Part shown: in pieces, positions 1 to 11,003 of the stretch
Position numbering within the stretch: the stretch's first letter is position 1
How the letters are laid out: the number at the start of each line of letters is the position of its first letter
Assembly (NCBI GenBank): GCA_013397935.1
Contig: VZRN01004247.1
Span: forward strand, 671,204 to 735,203
Source of the DNA: Dasyornis broadbenti
Taxonomy: Eukaryota; Chordata; Aves; Passeriformes; Dasyornithidae
Length of the DNA stretch: 64,000 nt
Direction: 5' to 3'
Notes under the pieces: model-generated
Told to the model about the DNA's origin: nothing
The model's database searches: none
The model's input: only the letters and a program-made list of their open reading frames with translations
Program-made: the position numbers and the translations under genes

Positions 1-149
1 CATGTGAAAGAACTGGAAAGGTTTATCAGAAGACAGTATTTTCTATTGCCTTAATTATGAGAATTGTACATTTTCTTTTAGAACACTCAATTCTTCTGTC
101 AATTATTACCTTTGTGATTCAGTCCCAAACAGCAAAACTTCATTAAAAC

Positions 150-1329
150 TTTATTTTCTTCAAAATAAAACAAGGAACCCTTGCTAAACTGCTAACAAAC
201 ATTTTTTTCTTCTCTCACTCACAATGTACTGATTGCTACCTTCTGGGAAAAATTTTCCAAGTTGGAGCAATAGATAGAAATACTGATTTGCAGCCATCTC
301 CAAAAAGTGGAAGGCAAAAGGCTGTTTAGGCACAAGGTACTGACTTCAAAGGGCAAAGCAAACTTCACACCAACAGAACTTTCCTGTAGACTACCCTTGA
401 GCAAACCTCTGACTAGATCTTCAGTGCTCAAGTGCAGCTTGAAGAGAACCACAGCACAGCAATACAAACAGACTGTGTTCCTGCTTGCAGAGTATCAGTT
501 GAAACCTTACTGCTGCATTTATCAATTTTGGTTTAGGGTAAAGACAAAACCAAGACTCACTATACAAAGGCAGTCATAGTAGAAACAGGATGGACAGAGG
601 AAGGTAAGAGTGAACAGGCATTTCCAGAAACAGTACCTAGAGAAAATCCAAATGTGTGTGGTCTTGAGCATAAAGCTTGTGACAAAGAGAATTACACACC
701 TTGAACTGCAGGGAAATTACTTTAGTGTATTATGAGACACTCCTGCTTGAAAATTATACGTATTCCTGTATCACATTGTGTAGAAACATGTATTCATGTA
801 GCATGATGTTTACAAAATATATATATATGTAAGAGCTTTTGTCCTTTCATGTTCTTTCTATGTATGTAACCACATATAACCATAAACTCCCAACAAAAAG
901 GAAACAGAGGGCAATTCTAGCTTTGAAAGCAATGAATGAAGACTACACTGCTTAGTGTCCTTCACTACCTTTCTCTTTCAGCTTGTCTTCATGAAAACAA
1001 ATACCACACAACAGGGCAGATAAATCACAGACTGTTCCCAATTCCTTCTGGACAACAAGGCACTCCTTTCAGCTTCACACTGAGAACCTCAGAAGAACGG
1101 CAAGCAGCAAACATCTGCTAAATATATTCCAGTAGGTTAGCTCTAAGTATTGTCAAAGTTCTGCGACAGCCACAGCTATATCTCCCCATGTCTCTAGACT
1201 AGTTCTCCCTAATACTGGTACAAAGACTGCACTACCCTTTCCACAGAAGTCACTGTGTTCCTGCTCCTGGAGGTTATATTCCTACCACAGAAGCTACACA
1301 TTTTGTTTGACAGTTGAAGATTTGGAAAA
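150..1329 (-). other. VPS18: VPS18 3' untranslated region
   Basis: This inferred 3' UTR runs from the stop codon to the first AATAAA hexamer on the minus strand (complement of tttatt at 150-155). The sequence just past the signal is T/G-rich on the minus strand, as expected downstream of a cleavage site. No other AATAAA lies between the stop and this point. The extent is inference without transcript data. Confidence 0.6.
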
Positions 1330-2058
1330 CTACAGCCAGCTTTGCATCTCCTCTTCATACTTTTGGGGATCAATAAAAGGCTTGTCAATGGACCGGATCA
1401 TCAGCTCACCACAGTACACACATTCAGCTGCCACAATATCATCAATGTCAGCTTTGATCTGTTCCCGGCTCGGCTGCCCCTTCCCCAAGCTAATGGTATC
1501 TGCGTCCTTGGGACGATGGTGGCTCTTGGATGGCTGACTGGTAGCTACCAGCTTCTTCTGAAGATCTTCAAGTTTTGCCTGCTTATAGGCAGGAAGGTTT
1601 GGGAAAACTGCTTGGAGGAGACAGTCATAGTGAAACATGTGACCACACAGGAAAAGATAAAAAGGGCGGTTTAGAAGTGGAAAGTCACAAGCAGCACATT
1701 TTTCCTGAGGCTCCACAGAGCCATACTTGTTTCTCATTTCCTGGATGTCCTCTCGGATCCTCTTGGCACTCTGCGTGGCTTCCTCCATCTCCCTTTTCAG
1801 CTCCTCAATGTGCTTGTTGTAGTCCTCCAGAGAGTTACAGATTGCCTCCTTGAAATGGTCAATAGTGACAAAGTCTGGAAAGAATGGCAGCACATCTTCA
1901 ATCTTCAGCAGGGCACAGCTGGAGAGGCATGCCATTGCCTTCTTGACATCCTTTTCTTCCTGAACAACATGGCGAGCAATCTTTAACCACAGCTTCTTCC
2001 GGAGTTCCTCATCATCTTCAGGAAGATCTGCACAGGACTTGGCAAGATCAACATCCAC
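1330..2058 (-). CDS. VPS18: VPS18 coding exon 5 with RING-H2 domain
   Basis: The 729-nt terminal exon encodes residues 733-974 and the stop. It opens with VDVDLAK after acceptor cttctag|GTGGATG and ends in EEEMQSWL. It contains the coiled coil and the full RING, including the CGHMFHYDC core and the distal CVYC pair. In yeast and human the RING of VPS18 helps assemble the HOPS head module. Confidence 0.96.
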   Translation of the reverse strand: MDVDLAKSCADLPEDDEELRKKLWLKIARHVVQEEKDVKKAMACLSSCALLKIEDVLPFFPDFVTIDHFKEAICNSLEDYNKHIEELKREMEEATQSAKRIREDIQEMRNKYGSVEPQEKCAACDFPLLNRPFYLFLCGHMFHYDCLLQAVFPNLPAYKQAKLEDLQKKLVATSQPSKSHHRPKDADTISLGKGQPSREQIKADIDDIVAAECVYCGELMIRSIDKPFIDPQKYEEEMQSWL

Positions 2059-5000
2059 CTAGAAGTTGGGTAGATGAGGAAACAGAGTTAAGCTTCCCTT
2101 TGTTTATCCACCATTCAACTTCAAAGCCTGCAGTCCATTTTAAGAGGCATTTAGAAAACCTCTACTGCTATTGCATTGCCTAGGACTGCACTATTGGCCT
2201 CCTCCTTGTTTACATGTCCAACACCTCTCCTCTCCTCCAATATTCCTCACTGAAGATTTGCTTGCTACTCAACAGAGAACAAAGGCCAGCATAGAAAGGG
2301 CAAATTCATGTCATAGTATCTTTGCTGACCACACGTTTCAGCAAAGACATAGTTATTCCAATAGGAAAAAAATCCAACATCTCCCTAAAGGTCACACTAA
2401 CCTGACAAAGGCATTATTCTGTGGTAATTACCAAAGCAAGGAATAGGAAGTAATTAGAATCCTTAACAATAGCTATACAAATATTGCATAGATGCAGATA
2501 TGTTAAAGGTATTTTATGTCAGAGACTGAGCTTAAGACAGACAGTACTCCCCCTTGTACTTTCCATGCCCCTACTCTCAGTCATGGCTTGTCAGTCAGCT
2601 GCCTACTTGAAATAGTTGTAAAAGCACAGAAGAACTTTAACAGAGCCAAGTCTTTCTTCCAAGCCTTAGCTGCACAGCTTCAATACCAATGAGTCTGTCC
2701 AGTTCCTCTCCATGCTCTGCTGTTCAAGGTAACTTGAACAAGCTACATTCCTGTGTATCACAGCATGCACAGACACACACATACCTGTAAGGCAAGATCC
2801 ACAGCCTCCTCATACAATTCCATCACTTTGTAAATATGGACACATGCACGGTGGTGCCCATGCTCTGCACACAGACGCAATGCATACTTCAGGTCGTAGT
2901 GGATCCTGTTTGGGTTGGTTCCTGCTTGTTCCAGGTATGACAGCAGTGAGTCTGGCCGACATAAAGCATAAAGAGACAACAGGTAGTTGTGAATGGCTTG
3001 CTGCGTTTCCTCCAACTGGTAGACACAGAACTCCATATATCTGATGGCTTCATTGATCTGCTGGGTACTGGCACTCTGGCTGTAGTTAACAAGGGCTGGA
3101 ATGAGGTTCCTGGCATCCAGTCTAGAGCCCATAGAAATCCATGCATCAACTACCTTCTTGGGAATATGCTGGATGAGGACCGGAGAGAACTTGTAGAAGA
3201 GTTTCTCGTCTTTGTGCCTGGACAGCACATTTAGAGCCTCATCATATTCATCATGCTGGCAGTGGTGAGCTACTACACGCTCATAATCCTGCATGATAAC
3301 TGCAAAGTAGACCATGTGCTCTGTATCACCATGGCTTGCCAACAGCTCATAAATAGATGCCCGATTATTAAAAAGACAGTCTTTGTTTTTAGGACTGCTC
3401 AGGAAAGTGCGAAACTTCTCCCGTGTATCCAAATAGAGATTTCGCTGTGAAGGATCTCCTTGCAATATACCCAGCCAGTTCAGGTACAGTTCTGTCAACC
3501 ACGTGGTCAGCAGAGTGGTCTGCGTCTTCTCTGAAGGCTTTAGGTTACTTAGCTTCTTAATCAGAAACTCCATCAGGGCCTCTTCTTGCTTGGCTTCAAT
3601 GAACTTCAGAGCAATTTCCTCGAAGTAGTTTTGGGTCAGTGCATAACACTTGGCACTGTCGAGATACCTCTTGTTTTGGAAGCAGTGCTCCGCCTCTTTT
3701 GCCAGCACAATGTCAAGACACTCTGGACGGTCCTTACAATACTCTTTCGCTAAATCAAATTTGTTCATATTCATATACATCTTCCACACATCTCTAGATT
3801 CCCGCTGGACATGGTAGCGGAACACTACTTTCTCAGTGTGGATCCATATCTGCTGGACTGTGGGATCTTTAATCATACGTGTCAGCGAGCCAAACTTTTC
3901 CAGGAACAGATCTTGAAAAACAACCTGTCCATTCAGAGTGCAGACAGCCTTCACCCGGTCAGGCAGCAGCAATAGGAAGTGGAACTGGGTAAGTACAATG
4001 GATATTGGCTTGTTCACAGTTATGTCAATATCAGAAGGATAAACCCAGACCCTTTCATCACTCAGAATTGAATCAGGACGACTATAATCCAATGTACCAT
4101 ATAAAACCCCATTTCCCATCATCCAGGCAAAGGAGCGTGGGTTGGAACGCAGTTTTGGAGTGTAAAAGGCTATCTCGCTGAAACCCAAGTTGGCCGGAAA
4201 CTCCCGAAAGCTGGGCAGATGGTCAGCATGCACAGCAAATATGGAACTGAAGCCTTGCTGCTCCGTCCCTTCAGGCACCTTGCCAACAAACTGAAAGAGT
4301 CTCTTTCTAGTGGTGGCTATAATAAAAAACCTCCCTTCTATCCCTCGTTCAATTTCCAAGCAGCAGACTGGGGCAGGTCCAGATTCCTCCTCCAGAGTGT
4401 AGACCTGTCGGAAGTACTGGTCAGGGTTAGTGCTGAAGAGGCTTCCTTCACTGACAGAGATTTCAGCCTCATAGATCTGCCCCTGGGATGTCCCCACCAG
4501 GATAGGCCCTGTGTTGGTCTCTGAACCAAGAAATTTATTCCAGCCCACACTTTCAATCAAGTGTCCTTTCCAGCGGGAGAGTGCCCGCACCTTCTGAACA
4601 CTTCTGTTCAGGTAAAGGCATTCGCTGGTGTTCAGAGCAATCAGGAGATGAGAGCCTGCCAACAGCAGAGGGGTATGGGAGGAAGAAGAAGAGAACAAAT
4701 CAAGGCTGTGCCTAAACAAGCTAAATTCCTGAAGCTTCTAATCCTAACATTTGATAAATTCCAGCAGCAATATACTTAATCCAAGACTTTCCCAGGCATT
4801 CATGGGAATGTGGGGGATTTCCATGCTGGATCAGAACAGTAGTCCATATGTTGCAAAGTTAAGTTACTGGTACCAGATGCTTTAGCAAGAAGGTATTCTA
4901 TTTCAATAAATAAACATTGCTCAGAGTTTCCTCCTATCCCTGGCAGTTGGTGAGAGATATGAGCATCTCTTTCTCAACTTTTGTTTAGTTTTTTTTAATC

Positions 5001-8000
5001 AGTCTAGGCTAAAGTGAACTGCAGATGTTTTATGGCCCTTTTTAAAAATTCTTATATAAACCATACAGCACAGAGTGATTACAAACATTTCCTTTGATTG
5101 GTTTTAGCAGCCTTGCTCCGAACAGCCTAATTGCACTTGTTCATTTCAGAGAGTTCAAAAACACAACCCAGGCACAACAAGCCCCAGCTTCACAACAGCA
5201 AAAGGGCAAATCAGTAGGCAGAGCTCCTGGGAAACAGACTCTGGCCCAGAGACAGTTGATCCGTCCTCCTTATGTACAGAACAGACAGAGAACTCTTTAC
5301 CAGTACTTGTTCTGCTCTGTCCACTGTCTGTAAATATCCATGGCCCACTGCCTCACCTGTGTGGTCCAAAAACATCTTGTAGACTTTGGCTTCATCTTTG
5401 CGTCCCAGCTCTACCTGATTAGGTTCATCTGGCTTCCCAAGATCAATCCTGCAAAGAGAAACTATGAAAGCATGCTTCCAACAAAAGTTCATGTATGTGT
5501 AACTCCTTACCCGTTTTCGATATTCCCTTTTTACCAGTTTGCAAATATAACAACTTCAGGAAAAAAAAAAAAGGCAGGAGAAAACAAGCAAAAACTTCAG
5601 GACTTTGGCAGCATTACCTCAGAAGAGTGTCTTTGCCAAGGCTCATACAGAGCTGGTTAGAGGAGACCACTAAGCTGTTAATTTTCTCCGGAGGAGCAAA
5701 ATCAATCCTCTGCTTGTTAAATATTGGTGTCTCCTTCTCCAGTCGTGCATTGACATATCCTGGAGAAAGAACATGAACATTTAAAAACCAAACAAGACAA
5801 AACCCCACAACAACAACCCCACGCTACATTCAAATCCAGCCTAAAAGACTAGAAGGATCATCGCCTGCTCCAAGTTTTACTAAAACGGAAGTGTGCTCCA
5901 CAGAGCATTAACACAGAGAGCAGCACTCACACAGATATATATAACAGGGAAGAAGAGTACTAATACGCTTTACTGTCTTGTAACAAAACTGCAAACTTGT
6001 CTTAACTATTAATTTGAAAACACCTAGAATTCCAGGGGATGCCACAAAACTGTCACATAAACTCCATAAAAAGCTGAAAATGAGAGTAGAATCACAAAGT
6101 AATTAGTTTTCCTTGGTTTACAGTTTATTTGTTTAAGACAAGAAAAAATAGCTGGTACTACACAAGACACAAAAAGGGCTCTGGTTGGACCATACAAGCT
6201 ACCCAAGAGGCCACTGCAGTGTTGATTGAAATATATTTCTCTCTTGTTCCATGTTGGAATTGAATGAGCTATCATACTTTACATCCAACACACACAAGCT
6301 AAATCTATTTTTAAAGCCATGTTGTTTTTTTCTGTATCCACATAGCAGACTTCATAGAGAAGAGCCTGTTGGATGATTTGGTGCAGAGAACACAGCTGGA
6401 GGTCACAGTGAAGCTTTTACCATAACCCTGTTTAACTAGTCATAATACTATCCTAATTGCAACTTTCCAGTTGTTGTTGGAAGGCATGCAAACTACTTAT
6501 TAAAGCCAAAGCAATAACTAAGACATGGTGATTGCTGAATCAATGCTCCAATCTTGCCATAAATTGCTTCCTCAGCCAAGTTCAGACTGGTTTATTGTTT
6601 CATGGCAAATCCCAAGATGGAGCCAGACTAACCTAATCCTCTCATCTTTTCAAAAACCGTGCCCAAATGATAAGAAATGCCCAGTGATGTTAAGGCTGAA
6701 GTTAAAAAGTCTGACAAGCCAAAGACACCTTACAGGATCCATCCTGCATTTTAAGCCCAAGCAAGCAAACCTGACAAATCAAAGAACTGAAAATGGCCAT
6801 GTATACAACCACAGGAAGCAAGTTAATGCAACTAATTAAGTATTCAGTTAGTCTGTTTCATCATAACCACGTTGGGAAATGTGGCACACACAGCGAGGCA
6901 TGTTGCGGGATTACTGATGAAAGAGATCTAGACCAGCTGCAGGATCCTTAAAGTATTCTTTTTCCAGAACAAAGATGCACATGCAGAAACACACAAAGCA
7001 ATCACAATCTGAGTAGGTAGCCTTTTGCTCAGCAGGTGTTTTTTTCTGACGCATTGATCCACACATTAAATATTTGCCATTTATGCAAGTGTGCATTCCT
7101 TCATTTCCAGTTAAGTAGAACTGATGTTCTTCATTTCAGATTAGGGAGCTGCAATGTCATAGTTTAAATTTGCTGGTGTGAACTGCAGTTCAAAACATAT
7201 ACACAAAGCTCCCAAAGTGCAGATTCACGTGGTATCATAGCTAACCAATAAATATGTATTTATATATATAAAAGGGAAGGATTATGATGAAAAACCCACA
7301 TATTATCAGATCAAGTCATGTTCATCCAGGTAATCTTGAATTTTTTTCAGACTGTCATCTAGCAAAGCAAGGCTCAGACAGCAAGGAAACCTAAATGCAG
7401 GAAGGAAAGGGAACAAATAGCACCTCTACTAAGGTAAGGGTTTAGAGTTAAGGAGAAGCTGTTTATGGTTTAATTCAGACATAGTTCAAGCCAATGTACT
7501 GGATTTCACCATTGTGGACTTTTTAGGCCACCTAAATCCATTGCATTTATAACACCCATAGGATCATCACCACTAACATGAGGATTTTAACAATCATCCC
7601 TAATATAAGAAAGATGAGCTTCCTTAATATAAAGTTCTCTATACAAAAGAGATGTCTATTCTATAACATTTATTCCTTTCAAACAGTCTCCTTCATCCTG
7701 TCCCCAATATGCCTCTTCTGTTCAAGCAAGATTCTACTGCAGCATTTCCCATCCTGATTTCTGGGCAAAGTTGCATGTTTCCTTAGAAATTCCTTTTAAT
7801 CTGCCCAAAGATCTAAGCTCACCAATATTGGTCAAATCTAGTGGGTCAAAGTAGGCTTTTCAAAGCTGGAGTTACAGTACTTGAAGTTCAAAATGCAGCA
7901 GGACTTTTGACTGGATACAGTCATTTCTTGGTTATCTACAACTTTGAGAAACAATACCTGCAGTTTAATAAGCACAGGGAACAACCCACTGAAATTGAGC

Positions 8001-9638
8001 AATAAGTTCCAACATCTTTCAAAATTTCAAACCTAACCTTATGGAGTGCTTTCAGAAAGTTAACTATTGTGCCTTTTTTCAAAATAAATTTGCTTAAACT
8101 TCAGATTGCTCACAACTTTTACCAGCCCAAGTTTTACTAAAAATTGCCAGAATGGTCTGATTTAAGAATAACTGAAATCCTGATTAGGCTGTGCCTTTGT
8201 AATTAAGCAGTTTCCCAAACTTCCATTATCAACACCAATTATCAGCAAACAGGCAGATTTCTTAATTCTAAGACAGACATGACTGGAGACAGTGTTGCAG
8301 CAGTCAAGGAGAAAAGCTGAGTCCTTGAAAATATATTTTCAGTGGCATGGTTTGTCTCAACACTGTTCTGCATAACACCTATTCAGGCCACTTATTCTTT
8401 ATCTAACATTACAGAACAAAGTAACTATGCATGTCAAAACAAACAAGGGGAACATACCTACTTCAGTACCTAGACTCAAGAGTAATTCTGTCAGGGTATT
8501 TATACTCCATAATATACACAGTATGATAGAATTTACCAATTCTTATCATATATATTAACCTCACAACCTGGTTTTGCCAGAGGTTACCAGTGGGCAACGC
8601 TATACAAGGAAAAAGCTTGAAAGAATATGTCCATATATTTCCAAACCTCTAACTCAAAAGCACAAGCTCTGCATAGCAGCTGGTACTACCATGACAATAC
8701 CAGGTAGAACAGAATTCTCTCATAACCTAACATTTCCCTACTACACTCAATAAAATGTTGAGAGGTGGCATCTAGTAGGGAACGGTTACTGAACCTAATA
8801 AAGCTTGAATTTATAATGGAATAATAATGGAATAAATTTCTCTGACATGAAAGACAAAACTGACTGGTCATCACACCATTCTTTACTTTACACTGGTGGG
8901 ACACCTCCCTGAGCAGTACAGTATACCAAAGCTTCACATACTCTGACAGAAAAGTTTAGTAGAGACACAGACTGCTTTATTGGTCACCTTGCCATCGTGT
9001 AGTCAGCCTAAAGGAATCACTCTAGAGAAACGAAGTCTTTGGTAAACTGCGCCTAGGTTAGGAAACTATTTCCGTGAAGGAACAGCTGTGCACACATCCA
9101 TAGCGCTGTAACGCATGGCTTCCTCAGAGACGAGGAAGAAAAAGGAAGCAAAGTGACAGGATGTTCTCAACCCGCTTCCACAGCTCTGAGCTGCACAGAG
9201 CCGAGGTGTGGTTGCGTTATAACTTGTGATCACACAGGCACCTGCGACTTCACGCACCCGTGTTTGCTCCGCGCAGCACCTCCAGGCCAGAGCCTCGCAC
9301 ACATAACCAGCACCGCAGGCTCGCTAGTGTTTTGCGAGGAATCAAGTGCTCCCTGTCTCTAAACGCTTCCCACAGCAAGCAGTGGAAAAAACAAGCCGCA
9401 GCTGAATGCTTTGCCACACACACACACAGTGACACACCTCTTCCAGGCAGCCCAGCCTGGCATGCCCTGCTCCCCACCCGGAGCTGCCGCCTCACTTCCC
9501 CCTCTCAGCAGGAACACCGCACACAGAGGACCCCGGCGCACACCTACCGGAGTGCGGGATGCCCACGCTGGTGCGGCTCTGCTGCACGGACACGGAACGG
9601 TGCAGGGAGTCCTCGTACTCGTCCAGGATGGACGCCAT
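1330..9638 (-). CDS. VPS18: VPS18, core subunit of HOPS and CORVET tethering complexes (5 coding exons, 974 aa)
   Basis: Joined exons 9638-9548, 5759-5618, 5448-5357, 4655-2785 and 2058-1330 give 2925 nt: 974 codons plus stop, against about 973 in human VPS18. All introns are GT-AG and every junction keeps frame. The product is the Pep3/Vps18/deep orange protein shared by HOPS and CORVET, which tether endosomes and lysosomes before SNARE fusion. In order it holds an N-terminal beta-propeller (roughly residues 1-370), an alpha-solenoid with clathrin-type repeat (to about 780), a charged coiled coil (about 808-845) and a C-terminal RING-H2. RING ligands visible are C853, C856, C870, H872, H875, C878 and the late pair C945/C948. 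The start MASILDEYE matches the family N terminus. No frameshift or lost ligand is seen. The gene is head to head with RHOV, about 9.9 kb apart. Confidence 0.97.
2059..2784 (-). other. VPS18 intron 4
   Basis: This 726-bp intron separates the large exon from the RING exon. I see no repeat family, RNA gene or extra exon in it. Confidence 0.9.
2785..4655 (-). CDS. VPS18: VPS18 coding exon 4 (large exon)
   Basis: The 1871-nt exon encodes residues 109-732: most of the beta-propeller and nearly all of the alpha-solenoid. It runs from GSHLLIALN to YEEAVDLALQ. The acceptor is gttggcag|GCTCT and the donor TTACAG|gtatgt. It is open throughout, and human VPS18 has an exon of the same kind. An open frame running on upstream of 4655 is intron read-through, not an alternative N terminus. 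Confidence 0.97.
4656..5356 (-). other. VPS18 intron 3
   Basis: This 701-bp intron is AT-rich. Its only recognisable content is an old interspersed-repeat remnant near 4820-4895, listed separately. Confidence 0.9.
4820..4895 (+). repeat. Old interspersed-repeat remnant, sauropsid type, family not named
   Basis: The stretch holds the phrases catgctggatcagaacag, agtccatatgtt and accagatgctttagcaag in that order. These resemble a consensus met repeatedly in turtle and bird genomes, in which a 'gctggatcagaccag...tggtccat' core is followed by 'gtgccagatgctt'. I recognise the pattern but cannot assign a family name without a library search. It is heavily diverged. Confidence 0.4.
5357..5448 (-). 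CDS. VPS18: VPS18 coding exon 3
   Basis: The 92-nt exon encodes residues 79-108, from IDLGKPDEPN to FLDHT, plus one base of G109. The acceptor is tttgcag|GATTG and the donor ACAG|gtgagg. Intron 2 on its 5' side is only 169 bp. Confidence 0.95.
5618..5759 (-). CDS. VPS18: VPS18 coding exon 2
   Basis: The 142-nt exon encodes residues 31-78, from GYVNARLEKE to DTLLR. The acceptor is tttctccag|GATAT and the donor GAG|gtaat. It completes the glycine codon split by intron 1 and leaves two bases of the R78 codon. Confidence 0.95.
5760..9547 (-). other. VPS18 intron 1
   Basis: This 3.8-kb AT-rich intron contains a short AT run (about 7250-7272) and scattered stop-rich sequence. No exon, RNA gene or intact mobile element is visible. 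Confidence 0.85.
9548..9638 (-). CDS. VPS18: VPS18 coding exon 1
   Basis: This exon encodes residues 1-30 and the first base of codon 31, from MASILDEYE to IPHS. The donor on the minus strand reads CCG|gtagg. The start ATG is the complement of 9636-9638 and lies inside a CpG island. The reading frame stays open further upstream, but the N terminus fits the known family start, so 9638 was chosen. Confidence 0.95.
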
Positions 9639-9680
9639 GGCCCAGCGCGGCCCGAGCGCGGCGCCGCTCAGCTGACCCGG

Positions 9681-9688
9681 GTCACGTG
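9681..9688 (-). promoter_or_regulatory. CLEAR-type E-box (TFEB/TFE3/MITF site) upstream of VPS18
   Basis: The sequence GTCACGTG, read CACGTGAC on the VPS18 strand, matches eight of the ten bases of the CLEAR consensus GTCACGTGAC. It sits 43 bases upstream of the VPS18 ATG. CLEAR elements drive lysosomal and autophagy genes under TFEB, and HOPS subunits belong to that network. The motif is seen; its activity here is inference. Confidence 0.6.
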
Positions 9689-9940
9689 CGCACTGCGCCT
9701 GCGGGGCGGGGCCGCTGGGAAGGGCCCCCCCTTCACCCCCGATGGCGCTGGGGTGGCGTGCGGCAGGGAAGGGCTGTTCCCTGTTCGATGGCGCTGGGGT
9801 TGGGGCCGTCCGGTTCGCATCCCGGGCCCTCCTGTCCCTGATGTTCCTCCGGAGACGGCCAATCGGCCTGTGCCCTCGCTGCCAGGCCTTGGGGCCGCGC
9901 AGTGCCCGCCGCTTCTGCTCACTGCCACTGATACCAAAAG

Positions 9941-9945
9941 GCCTA
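9941..9945. repeat. Left target-site duplication GCCTA
   Basis: This 5-bp copy precedes the LTR and matches 10999-11003 exactly. Five matching bases can arise by chance; the composition break at the same point adds support. Confidence 0.5.
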
Positions 9946-10998
9946 TGTTGAAATAAGAAAGGGCCCACTCGAATAAACAAAGTCAGCACTTTTGTATGCC
10001 AGTAATAACCAGAAGTTTCTCTAGGTGGGTTGTGCACTCTTATTTTGTTGCCAAATATAACAAGATACAACCATGCCAAACATCAAAATTTGTATTTGCC
10101 ACCAAAGAAGGCTAAAAAGAGATAGGGTACTGTCCCACACAACCACTAGAGACCCCTCAAATGACCATTAGAGACCCCTTCCCTAATACATAAGCATGTG
10201 TAATAAGACCTACACAATTAATTAGCATACGCATAAGACTTCATGGAGGTAGGTGTAAACTTCCTTGAATGTAATGATACATATAGTTTGGGCCAAAGTT
10301 GCAAGATGCTTATACAACTTGAGTTAGAAGATATCTATATAACCTGAATCATACCTATACATATATATATATCAATGTAACCTAAATCATAACTTGCTAT
10401 GTCAGTGTAACCTGAATCATACCTATATATATGTATATCAATATAACCTGATTTATAACTTTCTATGCAATGTAATGGCTATTATATAGTTAACTAGGTG
10501 CTTCATGCTGAATAGAAGAAAAAAAAAAGTAAAAACCACCCCCTCACCTACTGGATAGTTTCAAAAATGGACAAGCGCTGATAAAAAACTGGCAAAGGTG
10601 AAAGTGAAGCTGATAAGCCACAGAAAGAAGACTCTAAAGTGGTTAGAACTGAAATGACTAAGGAACATCATAACTGCGCATGCTCCGAAGACAAAGTTGA
10701 AAAGTTCAAGTGCGATGAAGACGGTGAGCCTTCCTCACAGGGAGACCCTCACGACCACCGAATTGGGAAGGCGCAAGCGCAGTGCAAAAAATTACCTAAT
10801 CACCATGAGCTCATGTTATGTAAATCAGTTCTAGCACATATGTGATGACATAGTAATACTTAGCATTATTTTCTGTATAAATAAACCTTAACACTTGACA
10901 AAGGCAAGTGAGTTAGGTGGAAAGATCCCCCTCACTTCCAGCACTGCAATAAACAAATACCTGCTCTATAGACACTGATCTATGGGGTTTTGTTTCTA
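9946..10998 (+). mobile_element. Probable solo LTR of an endogenous retrovirus (ERVL-like), plus orientation
   Basis: Sequence changes abruptly from CpG island to AT-rich at 9946. The candidate element starts TGTTGAAA and ends TTTCTA, and is flanked by identical 5-bp copies GCCTA at 9941-9945 and 10999-11003. A 5-bp duplication suits ERVL-class integration. It carries a TATA-like box (TATAAATAAA, 10876-10885) followed about 70 bases on by AATAAA (10948-10953), the usual U3/R layout. The 3' end is TA rather than canonical CA, so the right boundary may have decayed. No gag, pol or env is present, so only a solo LTR remains. A small open frame at 10639-10845 inside it is not a gene. Confidence 0.55.
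10337..10471 (+). repeat. Two-copy tandem repeat of about 68 bp inside the LTR
   Basis: Two units, about 10337-10404 and 10405-10471, share the order TAACCTGAATCATACC, an AT run, ATCAATGTAACCT, then CTTGCTATG or CTTTCTATG. Each unit itself contains two TAACCT...AATCATA half-units. Repeated blocks of this kind in U3 often hold enhancer sites. Confidence 0.7.
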
Positions 10999-11003
10999 GC
11001 CTA
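10999..11003. repeat. Right target-site duplication GCCTA
   Basis: This is the partner of 9941-9945, directly after the candidate 3' end of the LTR. Confidence 0.5.

Larger units (their letters stand above)
9480..9935 (-). promoter_or_regulatory. VPS18: CpG-rich promoter and 5' UTR region of VPS18
   Basis: GC and CpG density rise sharply from about 9480 and drop at 9930-9946, where AT-rich LTR sequence begins. Exon 1 lies inside. A GC box (ggggcggggc, about 9703-9712) and an E-box of CLEAR type (9681-9688) lie 40-75 bases upstream of the ATG. No TATA box is evident. The transcription start was not located. Confidence 0.75.

Noticed and set aside
1342..1853. Plus-strand open frames across VPS18 exon 5 (110 and 92 aa)
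   Set aside because: They are shadows of the real coding strand, without domains or splice context.
9492..10079. 195-aa minus-strand open frame covering VPS18 exon 1
   Set aside because: Only the part from 9638 to 9548 is VPS18 coding. The rest is promoter, LTR and intron read-through in GC-rich sequence.
10639..10845. 68-aa open frame MVRTEMTKEHH...
   Set aside because: It sits in the U3 of the candidate LTR and has no similarity I recognise to a retroviral or host protein.
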